A stretch of 64,000 nucleotides of DNA from CAYUST01 sp964447535 (GTDB lineage Bacteria > Patescibacteriota > Gracilibacteria > Absconditabacterales > Absconditicoccaceae): the NCBI GenBank assembly GCA_964447535.1, contig CAYUST010000002.1, forward strand, positions 1-64,000, read 5' to 3'. The translations under genes were made by a program, and so were the position numbers. Below the pieces are notes generated by a model, which worked only from the letters and a program-made list of their open reading frames with translations, had not been told where the DNA came from and ran no database searches. Position 1 is the stretch's first letter. Every line of letters begins with the position of its first letter. Below are positions 39,645 through 49,837 of the stretch, piece after piece.

Positions 39645-42600
39645 TTAACTACTCCGCTTATTATCACATTCTCTTTGAGAAACAGCCGTTGATTTTTCAT
39701 CATGTAAAATTTTCTCAATAATAATAGATCACTTTCTGGCAATATTATATGCCCCATTTGCATCTCAATTGTAGGGCTGTGATTGTAGTCATTTATCACT
39801 GTGAAAGTCACACGCAGGGCACTGAATTATATCAATATCTGTACCAGACTTTGGATTACGCATTTTCATTAGGAGATTTAATAGTCGAATCAGGCTTTTG
39901 CACTGTGACACTGATGCCTCTTGAATCCATCCAATATAGTCAAGGTTTCAAGGGCCAAAGAGTTTATCTAATTCTTCTGTTATAACATAGGTAATATCCT
40001 GTTTAGTGCTAATGTTATACTGGCTTCTTAACTGATCCTTGCTAGTAAGTCTTCGATGAGTTTTTAAAAGTTTTATATTAGTCTTAGCTTTCCTTATATC
40101 TTCAGGCACAATATAGTCAATAAGGTAATTACCATCATTTTTAGATATCATAATCTTTGACAATTCGAATTTTGCTGTTTTTTCATTATTATATTTGAGG
40201 TATAGGTGTTTTCTCCATCCACAACAAGGGCATGTGGTTGAAGTATAACCAGCGGGCGTATAAAACATAATACCTGTTTGAAATTTCAAATCACCAAATC
40301 ATGATACTTGAGGGGTAAGTTGATATCATTTCATAGTTCCGCCAGTTTGATCTTCTGGATTTTTTTTGAAAACGAGATAATTGAGTTTTTTTGCCAAAGC
40401 CAGTTCAAACTGCTGATAGACATTTTTTTCTACCTTTTGTCTTCATCTCTTAAATCCACCGTTCAGATCTTCAAGAACGATAATAGCATTATGCTGAATA
40501 ACTATATTGCAGATCTCGTGAATAACCTGTGATATATAGCCTTTCTTGAGATCTTTGATCTGTTCTTGCTGATCCCAGTTCAACTGTGCTTGGTCTCTTT
40601 TTCACTCTCTCTCATTTAGTTTTTGGTGATAGGGTACTTTCTTTATACCATTCTGTATCACATTCCAACTACCAGTTTTGATAATTGTCCCGTCTAGCCT
40701 AATTAGTGAGTAATATAGCAAGTGTTTTTCTCCACGATCTATTCAAAGAATAGTTACATCTGACACATTATTCTTAATCACTTTCTTTGTTATATCATTG
40801 ACTCTAAATTCCTCACGACAGAAGTTGAGAGTAATTGGTACATGGAACATCAATTTATTCTCAGTATACCTCTTCTTCTCAATTACATCTACTTTATGTT
40901 TCGGGGATTTTTCTCTTACCTTCTTTTCTAAAATTCCTTTTCTCCAAAATAATTCCGCCTCACCGTTAAGCTTGAAGAGATTTTCCTCTCCTCAAGTAAA
41001 TAATGCCTGGAAGTAACTAGTATGTACATTTTTGCTTCATGTAGCGTTTGCACTAAAATCTTTATTATAGATTTGGAAAAGATAAAGTTCTCAATTTTGA
41101 ACAGCTTTTTCTATTAAATCTTTATCCAATACATCTCGGGTTAATTTATAAGATTGTGATTTTATATCTTCTATAAAGTTGGGTCGACTATCATATGTTT
41201 CTTGAAACTTAAATTGGAATCTACCTTTATAATAGGAAGTCATTCTTTCTTTGTAATAGTTTATAAATTTACTCAAGTCTAACTTAGAAAAAATGTCTGA
41301 TGATTCTAAATAACTCCTGCTACGTCTAATTAAATTAATTTCCGGTGGCAAATATATATTTTTAAATTCCTCTAGCATCCTATTAGCACCATCACTATCC
41401 TTTTTTCAAACTTTCTTTACAGTTTTGCCATTAATTTCCATCAGACCTGGTATATCCTTAGATGGATCTGCAATCTGTTTATATACCATTTTCTCATATC
41501 CTGTTCATACATATAAGTTGGGATTCTTTACCTTATCAAAGAATGTATTTATTCACTTTTTCATAAGCACCAAATAATACATTTCATCTTTGCGGAGAAT
41601 GATTCAAAGGTTAGTTGCCTCTTTATTTTGATCCCATCCATTAAGCAAATCTGGGCTTTCAAAATTTACTTTAATCTTCTCATCATTGCTATAGGGCTTC
41701 TTCGTTAAATAATTTCTTACTTTATCATAACTTGTATGGATTGGATCGAGGTTATCGTCAAAAACGATAGCATCCAGTCCTTGTTCACCATCATAAAAAT
41801 GTGATTCTTTGACATCAGGATTGAGACGTACTTTCTTGTGCATAAGCACGAATCATCCAAGGAGTCTCCACAAAGTCAGTGAAGTGTCCATAAGCTTCTT
41901 TTGATTATCTTTATTTACAATTCATATATATCAATTTCTTGCTTCTTGGTAGGATGCAATAAGTGTAGACACATGATCATATATAAATTCGAAGAAATAC
42001 TCGCTAAATCACTTTGTTCAAATACTTTTTGATTTCTCCTCACCAAAAACAGCTGTAGCATCAATTCATGATTGTTGTTTCAAATCCAAAAATTCCTTGA
42101 CTTGATATAATGAAACAAAGGTGAAATCTTTATATTCTTTTCTCAGTTTTGGCTCATCACCTCATTTGCTCGGGTCATATGTAAGCTCCCTAAAACTCAT
42201 CCATCCAGTAAGTCAAATGCCTCACCAAAGTTCTAGTGTTTTAATTGAGACATACACACCTCTGAGATCATATGCTGTCTTTAAACTCAGTGCTGGTTGT
42301 AAGACACTTTGTATGAATGGAATAATACTTTTATCTATACGCTCCTTCACTGCATCGACCGTCTGCAGGAGCTGTGCATTATTCTCTAGTTGTTGTGGGA
42401 GCCAATGTACTGATTCCCTTGGTGCAAGTGGCAGTTTATAAAGAATTTGCAATAATGGAATTTTGACTCCACTATGTTGCTGTTTGTAGAGATTTATTGA
42501 ATGATTAATATGACCCACTATTTGGTTATATACATCAATGCTAGGTTGTGTCAGATGAAGATGATACTTTGTAGTATCAAAAAAGTGACTATAGTCTGAT

Positions 42601-43175
42601 AATTTTTTATTAGTTTGTTCCTGTCTTTCATTCTTTTCTATTACCTCAAAGTCATTGAATCATGTTAGTATTTGTAATACAATTTCCTTATTTTTGAGAA
42701 AACGGGGTAAGTTTTCATCTATCAGACGAGTTGCTATTTGTCATGCATTCCCTTCATCTTTATACAGATTCTCTCTGTTCTTTTTATACGTTCAAAAATA
42801 TCATCGGAATCACCTAAACTGCTCAATTTGTTGTGCATGATTAGGATTATTACTGATGAGTTGATTTACAACATCTTTCTCTCCCAACTTCTTAGCATCA
42901 ACAAAATGTTTAGTAATTTCTTTTCTCAGCTTTTTGAAATCTGATTCCTTATCAATAGAAAGTGTTGTCACTTTTGCCAATGATTTATTAATGAAGTCGC
43001 GATGAAGATCATCAAGCAATTGCTTCAAAACAGGGTATGCATCTGCCTTTTCCATATCCTTTTTAAAAAAATTACTTTGTTCTATAAACTCCTTTGTCTT
43101 TGGTACTGGCTTCAATTCAAACCTCAATGTCTTACTCAAACTATACAAATTGGTCATACCATCGAAAATGCTCAT
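39645..43175 (-). CDS. cas12a: CRISPR effector nuclease Cas12a (Cpf1)
   Basis: 1176 aa, shorter than the usual 1200-1300, with about 30 TGA codons read as Gly. The start MSIFDGMTNLYSLSKTLRFEL is the family N-terminus; an upstream Met at 43214 adds only filler. RuvC-I is ILGIDRGEKHLLYYS with Asp near residue 813. RuvC-II is IIVLEDLNGGFKRGRQKVEK with Glu near 902. The Nuc region keeps the Arg in LMKMRNPKSGTD. RuvC-III is NGDANGAYNIARKG with Asp near 1138. Unlike the familiar SKICPVTGF or SPVAD motifs, it has CPCCG at 982-986 and CPAC at 1119-1122, a possible zinc ribbon. It should cut double-stranded DNA guided by a single crRNA, and process its own array. Confidence 0.96.
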
Positions 43176-43328
43176 AAGCAGGTGGTCAAGGAATAAAGGG
43201 AGAAAATTGGTCAATAGCTACTGTATCGGACTAGCTCCAAAAAGCAAGTCGCGAGGGAAAATTACCAATTGCAGTCTTGCTCAATTTCGCTATAAACAGC
43301 TATATATTTATTTTTGTCACGTGTACAT

Positions 43329-43871
43329 ATGTCGACAGTACTCCCAGAACCCCAAGCACTCAACGATGTGCACGCATTTCATGCATTATTTGATGCGTAT
43401 GTAGGTGAGGTACCTGCTATCCCAGCACAAGAGATCTGTGACTTGAGAATCAATCTGTTGCAAGAAGAGCTCAATGAGTTGGCTGAGGCTATCCAAAACA
43501 AAGATATTGTCGAAGTAGCTGATGCGTTGGCTGATCTCCAGTATGTCCTGAGTGGAGCAGTGTTGGCGTTTGGTCTCCAAGACAGATTTGCAGCGCTCTT
43601 TGCCGAGGTGCAACGCTCCAATATGAGCAAAGCGTGTGCCACTCTCGAGGAAGCTCAAGCGACTGCAGAATGGTACTCAGTCGAGAAAAATATGGCGAGT
43701 AGCATCGTAGAAAAAGACGGCAAGTATATCGTGTTGAGAGAAGGTGACAAGAAAATCCTCAAGTCTCTTTCGTATAGTCCCGCACAGCTCGCACCCCTTG
43801 TTGAAGCTCCCGTAGACGCTACACAAGGATTTAGAGTAGACGCACTTCAAGAGACGCCACAGACACACTAA
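43329..43871 (+). CDS. MazG-like / phosphoribosyl-ATP pyrophosphohydrolase-fold protein
   Basis: 180 aa without TGA codons. An all-alpha NTP pyrophosphohydrolase core is visible: RINLLQEELNELAEAIQNKD, with the EExxE metal site, then VEVADALADLQYVLSGAVLA, with the second acidic cluster, and VQRSNMSKAC. The C-terminal part is a Lys/Glu-rich extension. These enzymes hydrolyse non-canonical or excess NTPs; the substrate is unknown. The start was set at MSTVLPEPQ, five codons into the open frame. It is divergent from cas12a. Confidence 0.82.
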   Translation: MSTVLPEPQALNDVHAFHALFDAYVGEVPAIPAQEICDLRINLLQEELNELAEAIQNKDIVEVADALADLQYVLSGAVLAFGLQDRFAALFAEVQRSNMSKACATLEEAQATAEWYSVEKNMASSIVEKDGKYIVLREGDKKILKSLSYSPAQLAPLVEAPVDATQGFRVDALQETPQTH

Positions 43872-43900
43872 TATTGATTTTTCTTCCATACCGTTGCACA

Positions 43901-44683
43901 ATGTCCAAAAAGATCATATATAAAACTGCAGAGCAAGTGGAGCACATACGTCATGCGGGCAAGCATTTGACTATTTTGCTCCGTGCGTTGGTTGACCAAG
44001 CACAGCCATGAGTTGCTTTGTTGACGCTTGAAAAACGAGCAGAAGACTACCTGCAAGCACATCAGCTTACTGGTTCCTTCAAAGGATATCAAGGATATCC
44101 TGCGAATTTGTGCTTATCAGTAAATAGTTGTGTAGTGCACGGGATTCCCGATGAGACAGTACTGCAAGCATGAGATCTCCTCAAAATAGATGCAGGCGTT
44201 ACCTATCAAGGTATGATTGCTGATGCCGCAGTGAGCGTGGTTGTGTGAGGATGGGCAACCAATCCACAAGCTACACAACTGATCATGGCTACCAAAGAAG
44301 CACTGGATGCTGGGATCAAAACTATTGTTATCGGTGAATCTATGTTCCCTTATGGTGAAACTGTATATCAAACATTGACACAACGTGGATGTGCTGTTAT
44401 TAGACAGTTAACAGGACACGGTGTATGAACGAGTGTCCACGAAGGTCCCTATATCTACAATCGACCCTACCACGAACTTCGCCAACAATATCGAGAACCA
44501 GGACTTGTCGTCGCTCTCGAGCCTATCACCGCTCAAACAAGCGAAACATTTATAGAGAAGCAAGGCGTGCCACGAAATCTCTATACCCATGGAGGTGACT
44601 TGTGAGCGCAACGAGAATATACTATTGTTTGTACAACAAACGGTATAGAGATACTTGCAGGAGTCACCACGATTGATCGATAG
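43901..44683 (+). CDS. map: Methionine aminopeptidase, type I
   Basis: 260 aa. It removes the N-terminal Met from new proteins. Metal ligands are in KIDAGVTYQGMIADAA (two Asp), LTGHGVGTSVHEGP (His and the conserved TGHG) and VALEPIT (Glu), with a final Glu region near the C-terminus (GGDLGAQREYTIV). The substrate-site His is in CVVHGIPDE. Six or so TGA codons are Gly. It lies 29 bp after the MazG-like gene and 25 bp before grpE. Confidence 0.94.
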
Positions 44684-44708
44684 TATTTACTAACAAACAA
44701 ACATACCC

Positions 44709-45284
44709 ATGACACAAGACACTACCACCCCAGAGGAGGCAACTACTCCCATCGACGAAACAACACCAACAGCTTCAAACGAAAACGAGGAACTTCTCCA
44801 ACGTATCCAAACGCTTGAGAAACAACTTGCTGAAAGTCAAGAAATCACCAAAAGAGCTCAATCTGACTATCTTCGTCTCAAATGGGATATGGATGCACTG
44901 ATCGAGAGAACCAATCTTGCCAACGCCCAGCTCAAAGATGATACGTTTGTCATCGTTGCTCAAAAGGTACTTCCCTGAATTATGCAACTTCAGCAAACAT
45001 TACAACACATTCCTGAAGAATTGGCAGAAAGTAGCCTTGCAGAGGGTATTCGTATGAGTTATCAAAAAATCATGAGTGAACTTGCAAGTTTGGGGATTGA
45101 AGAACATATTCCGCTCGTCGGCGGAGAACTCGACCTCATGCGTGAAATCCCCTTGTCGACACAACCTACAGCTGATGAAGCACTCAAACAGAGGATCTGT
45201 GCAGTTGCTCAAAATGGCTTTATTTATACCAAAACTGATCCTCAAAAGGTTATTTTACCTGCAAAGGTATTTATCGGTGAGTAA
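44709..45284 (+). CDS. grpE: GrpE nucleotide exchange factor
   Basis: 191 aa with one UGA-Gly. An acidic, Thr-rich N-terminus (MTQDTTTPEEATTP) is followed by the long GrpE helix (LLQRIQTLEKQLAESQEITK, SDYLRLKWDMDALIERTNLA) and a beta-domain with VAQNGFIYTKTDPQKVILPAKVFIG. GrpE releases ADP from DnaK. DnaK and DnaJ genes are not in the window. It follows map on the same strand. Confidence 0.9.
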
Positions 45285-45375
45285 GTAGACATAAAAGTAG
45301 ACAAAAATTTGACAAATAAGCAAATGTGCTTATAATTTTTTTAGATACCTCTTTATATACACAAACAAAACTACC

Positions 45376-46332
45376 ATGACCATACTGCTATTGGGCTTCA
45401 TGCTCTGATTGTGAGACAAACTAAGATGGATGCTGTGGAGCTATCTAGCAGTTTCTTGTAGCTTTGGCGCAATCTTTTTGTTGGGATCACAGGCACAAGC
45501 TGCCTATATAGGTAACTATTGTGGCGACAATAGACTCGTAGAGTCAGAAGAATGTGATGATGGTAACTACGTCAATGGTGATGGATGTGATTACAATTGT
45601 CATCTCGAGGAAGGTGTAGCTACAGGCACCGTCAGTACGGGTACAGCTATTGCTACTACTACTCCTGTCACTACTAAGCCAACTTATTATGGAAAAGTAT
45701 ATCGCTCAGGGAGAGTTAATGGAGGGAAGTGAGGTACAGCAATTGCTCCCTACTTCAATGCACTCACGACACTGCACAAGAATCCAAAGTACGTCTTAGC
45801 TCCCTTTTTCAAAGGTAATCTTCCTGTAGTCTATCAATACATTGCAACTACTCTCACCCCACTTTCTGCTGACAAACAACATGCTAAACTTAATATATTT
45901 CTCACTAATATCAAAAAACTCAATGCAAACTGGTTACTCGTACAATACGATATTGATGTCGTCACATTAGTAGAAGTGATTGAAGCTATTCTCAGAAAAC
46001 TCAAGACACCTAGTCTTACTAATTTAACACAACCTGGACAAACAGTGGCAAACTATGGACCTACACCCATGCCAAAAGATGATTTGATTCGCACCAAAGT
46101 GCTCAACGAGCCTAGTACCGAAAAGGGAAGCGCTGTCTTGTTTAGTATCGATGAGGATGTAGCATACACCCATATTGACTGGCATTTCAATAATGAAGTA
46201 TTTGGTTGTTCACATGATCAATGTAAGAACATGGTACACTATGTTCCTTCTGGCAAACAAGAAGTTTGGGCTACAATTTCCGTCAAAGGTGGTGAAGTCT
46301 ACTATGACACCACAACCTTAATTGTTCCCTAA
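45376..46332 (+). CDS. DUF4215-containing secreted or membrane-anchored protein
   Basis: 318 aa. A hydrophobic N-terminus (signal or anchor around LAVSCSFGAIFLLGSQAQA) ends at a likely AQA cleavage site. A DUF4215 Cys-rich repeat follows: NYCGDNRLVESEECDDGNYV, then NGDGCDYNC. A Thr/Gly-rich linker (GTVSTGTAIATTTPVTTKP) and a 200-residue domain follow, ending in a beta-sandwich-like part (IDWHFNNEVFGCSHDQCKNM). The Met at 45376 may be an upstream start; two further UGA-Gly codons lie near the N-terminus. It is likely a surface protein. Confidence 0.72.
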
Positions 46333-46368
46333 GCAATTAATAACCTACCAGACATCTCTTTTCAAGAA

Positions 46369-46400
46369 AGAACCTCATTTACCAATGAAGTTCTTTTTTT
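46369..46400 (+). terminator. Intrinsic terminator after the DUF4215 gene
   Basis: AGAACCTCATT pairs with AATGAAGTTCT (one mismatch) around a 4-nt loop, followed by seven T. It lies 37 bp after the stop. Confidence 0.85.
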
Positions 46401-46609
46401 GAAAATATATTATATCATTAAAACAAAAAAACGGCAACATAAACATAGTCATGCATGTCTGCTGTATAACATGGCTCACTAAGCCAATCATTTTGTTGCT
46501 ATACGAGAAGTAAAAAAACACGTATTATTTTATCATTGTAGTTATGCGAAAAATAGCTATAGTGCACGCGTTTCTCCTTTCTATTTTATTCTTTTTTTTG
46601 CAAGAGACA

Positions 46610-46879
46610 ATGAAGAACACCTGGTATGTAATTTTGTTTGGTATTGCAGCAATTTTGCTCGTTATGTCATGGCCAACTATTGATGATTATCTTGATAGCA
46701 TGGATACCAACTGGTACGTTAGTCCAAATGCTGGCAAGAAAGATATGCCTGCGACTGATACTGGTGCAACCGTTGAAACGGGTGCAGTGGTAGATACTGG
46801 CACTGCGGTTGCAACAGGAAGTGCTGAAACAGAAACCGGAGCAGTTGCAGAAGCTGCAGCTGTAGCAACAGGAAGTTAA
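46610..46879 (+). CDS. Small membrane-anchored protein with Thr/Gly/Ala tail
   Basis: 89 aa from MKNTWYVILFGIAAILLVMS, a single transmembrane segment. A short extracellular part (WPTIDDYLDSMDTNWYVSPNAG) and a low-complexity tail follow (DTGATVETGAVVDTGTAVATG, about 45 residues in all). A start 22 codons upstream (46544) would add another hydrophobic stretch. No family recognised. The tail resembles the first gene of the window and the thioredoxin-like lipoprotein. A terminator follows. Confidence 0.65.
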   Translation: MKNTWYVILFGIAAILLVMSWPTIDDYLDSMDTNWYVSPNAGKKDMPATDTGATVETGAVVDTGTAVATGSAETETGAVAEAAAVATGS

Positions 46880-46900
46880 AAAGAAACACCTTATCCGAAA

Positions 46901-46928
46901 AATCATCTCCTCAGAGGTGATTTTTTTA
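46901..46928 (+). terminator. Intrinsic terminator after the small tail protein
   Basis: AATCATCTC/GAGGTGATT stem with a CTCA loop and seven T. It lies 22 bp after the stop and may also serve the convergent fmt gene. Confidence 0.85.
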
Positions 46929-46962
46929 TTGCAAAAATAAGGAAACTAACGTAAGTTCTTTT

Positions 46963-48171
46963 CTATTTTTTGGTTGTTTGTGCTAGTCCATTGCTACATG
47001 CTTTTCGTTCCATGGTCTTTTTGCCTGCAGGCGTCACACGCAGTGAGATAACTGCAGGATGCAATGCATAGGTAGCAGAGAAGAGAGGCATATGTTGAGA
47101 ACGTTGATACTCAGTCAAATCGAGCACTATATGTTCGATCGTTATTCTTTTGTCTCACACAAAGAAGTGAAGCTTGGGCCAGAGGAAAAATGCTCTCCAA
47201 CGTGCATATACTTCTGATAAGGGAAGCACCAAAGGGTCGAAGAGACCATCTTCTTTGGTAAGTTTATGGCATACAGCGGTAGAGGAGGAACTTTGAGGCT
47301 TGGGAGTGATAGTACCTTGTTTCCACTGCCAGACAGTATCTGCCAAGAGTGTAGGTCACTGCATCTTGCATGCTTCTATCAGATCCGCTACCGTCCAGGT
47401 GAAGGGGAGGGGAATAGTAAGTTGGGCAAGGATTGGGCCTGTATCCAGTCCTTCATCCATGAGCATGATAGTAATACCAGAAGTATTTTGTGCATCCAAG
47501 AAAACCGATTGCAACGGAGTCGCGCCACGATATGCAGGCAGGAGTGATCCATGCACATTGATTGGCCCCAAACGAGGAATGGACAATACCGATGCAGGCA
47601 GTATTTTCCCATAGGCAATAACTACAAAAATATCAGGACGTAGGTGCGTGAGTTGTTCAGTGACAAAGATGGCATCATCACGGTGTGTTTTATGATCCTC
47701 ACGAAGCGTACGAGGAGTAAAGATGGGTATCTGATAAGCCTTTTCCTCTAGCCAACGCGCAATTATATTTTTCTGCAGATGCATACCTCTGCCGATGGGT
47801 TGTTCGGGCACCGTGACTACTCCTACTACTTCATATCTAGGATCATGGAGGAGTTGTTCCAAAAAAGGTATGCCAATAGCAGCACTACCAAAAAATACCA
47901 CACGCAAAACAGGTGGATCATAGGTGATCTGATGTGCAGGACGACAATGATATATTCTCCTCAATGCAAGCGACCATCAGTGCAAGAATCCATATCTCCT
48001 GAGACTAAGCACTGCATAAGCACTACAATGGGGCTCGTGCGCACAGACACGTCCGTGCAATCGATAACGCAAAAATCATTTATCAGGCGAAAGCGTGTAT
48101 TGATAGATGCGAATCAGGCCAATACTGAGAGCTACTAGGATTGTATCCATCCACGAAAGTAACTTTTGCAT
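46963..48171 (-). CDS. yidD-fmt: YidD-Fmt fusion: membrane insertion efficiency factor joined to methionyl-tRNA formyltransferase
   Basis: 402 aa in one frame. Residues 1-88 are YidD: LSIGLIRIYQYTLSPDKGFL, then CAHEPHCSAYAVLSLRRYGF and LALRRIYHCRPAHQITYDPP. Directly after that, residues 89-402 are Fmt: LRVVFFGSAAIGIPFLEQLL, formyl-folate site INVHGSLLPAYRGATPLQ with catalytic Asn and His, and LMDEGLDTGPIL with the Asp. No stop of any kind separates them; TTG or GTG at the joint could give free Fmt as well. Three or more TGA codons are Gly. YidD normally sits beside yidC and rnpA. Fmt formylates initiator tRNA. The start at 48171 is the first Met after two stops. Confidence 0.85.
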
Positions 48172-48205
48172 TCGGGCCTGCTGTGGAGTAAAGTAACTAA
48201 GGGAA

Positions 48206-49726
48206 CTATTTGACTATTACTTGGACATCTTTGAGACTAGGAGTATAGTACTGCATATAGAAGACTTGACCACTCGACGCGGTACCTACTGAGGTGAGAT
48301 TGTTTGCCTGGAGTTGCGCACTCGAAGGAGATCACATACATTCATAAATTGTTGCCTCTGGCGCAGTATCTATGCTGTCTGCATTTGCCCATTGTGCTAG
48401 GTTAATTTTGTACCAACAACGAAGTCAGGGAATCCCCAAGTCAGGTCATTCACTCAAAATTTCTCCTGCCCAACTGATTTTGTGAGAAGAGAAATATACT
48501 GTATATCCTCTTACAGAGGCGTAGGTTAGCCATCCTGAGGTATCTGTAGCAGCATCAATCGTTGGGGGAGTGAGAGATAATGCGGGTTGGGTAGGCGCAC
48601 TACCTGTGTTTGATGGTTGCAATGCATCTGGTGGCGTTCTATCTTCAACGCTAGCAGTGAATACTTCTTGTTCGATAGCTTGCTCAGGTTGTGTCGGAGA
48701 AAAGGTTTCCAAACGGAATTGCATAGTTGCACCCAAGAGTGCTGATAATGTACAGCTCACTTGTTGTCCTTGTGCAGTCGTACCGACTATCGCAATTTGT
48801 GCGACACTTTTTTGTGGATAGGTGATGGCAGCGGTAGTAGGTGTAGTCAACGTCTGATCAATGGTTCTACACAAAAGAGGTGCTTGCGTCATAGCTTGCT
48901 TCTTGATGGTATCCTCATTCATAAAAACCAACAAGTGTGCAAAATCAAGCAATGCTTGCTGAGATTTGGGTACTATATAATATCCCCAATTCTCGTGTGC
49001 GAAGGTCACCCACGTATTTGTTTCACCTAGATTGTAGAAAGTATTTCCTTGTGAACCAACAAAGCTATCATTTTCAAACTCGATAAAATTTCTTTTGAGC
49101 GTCGTACAGTCCTTGATAGGATCTTGTGCAGTGCATACGAAAGGAGTGATATTGAGTATGCTCTCGTTGTCTCATTCTTTGTCATAGAGAATGATAGATT
49201 CTCCTTCTTGTTTGACTCCATATCCTTTGGAGATAGAAAGATCAATACCCAATCCTGGAGCAGCGAAGTAATAAAAGGCAGTATTCGCACCATCCAAAGG
49301 CTCTTGTTCAGTACGAGCTGTCACAATTTCATCTATACGGAGAATCGGTAACTCATCCTGAATGTCTACAATTTCACCTTTTACTTGCACTTCGCCACTG
49401 TATTGTTGGAGAGCTAAGAGACTACTCTTTGCACCAAACTGTTCGCCTTTTTCGTTTTCGAACGTATGCGTATAACCAGCATCAAAATTAGCTTCCTGCG
49501 TCAATGTCCCTGCACTGACTACCTTCTCACCAATCACACGTTTGACAAGCGTACTCCCAGATAATTGATCGGTGTTGTCCGTATCTTTGTTCTCATCTCC
49601 TCCCCAAAACAAATAAATAAGGCCACCTCAAATTACTACCCATGAAAGGATAAGGAGCCATACGGTATATGATGATGAATGAGCATTGGTTGATCTCGCA
49701 GAACGAGTAGGATATCTTCTTTGCAT
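48206..49726 (-). CDS. Membrane-anchored extracytoplasmic protein of unknown function
   Basis: 506 aa with UGA-Gly codons. A cytoplasmic N-terminus (MQRRYPTRSARSTNAHSSS) precedes one transmembrane segment (YTVWLLILSWVVIGGLIYLFW). A long extracytoplasmic part is mostly beta (LVKRVIGEKVVSAGTLTQEA, QQYSGEVQVKGEIVDIQDEL), then a Thr/Pro/Gln-rich linker and a C-terminal domain (GWLTYASVRGYTVYFSSHKI) with two Cys. No family recognised. It lies 34 bp upstream of the yidD-fmt gene on the same strand and may share its transcript. Confidence 0.62.
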
Positions 49727-49837
49727 GAGTAGAAAAAGAACATAAACAAATAAAAAAGTGCTGTACACACAGCACAGAGCATAGCGAAAATTGACCAAAA
49801 TGTAAGAGGAAGCAAGGAAAATTTTAGGATGATAAGG

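Noticed and set aside
47899..47907. Separate fmt gene starting at TTG or GTG
   Set aside because: No stop in any sense separates it from YidD in the same frame, so a separate gene cannot be annotated. An internal start remains possible.
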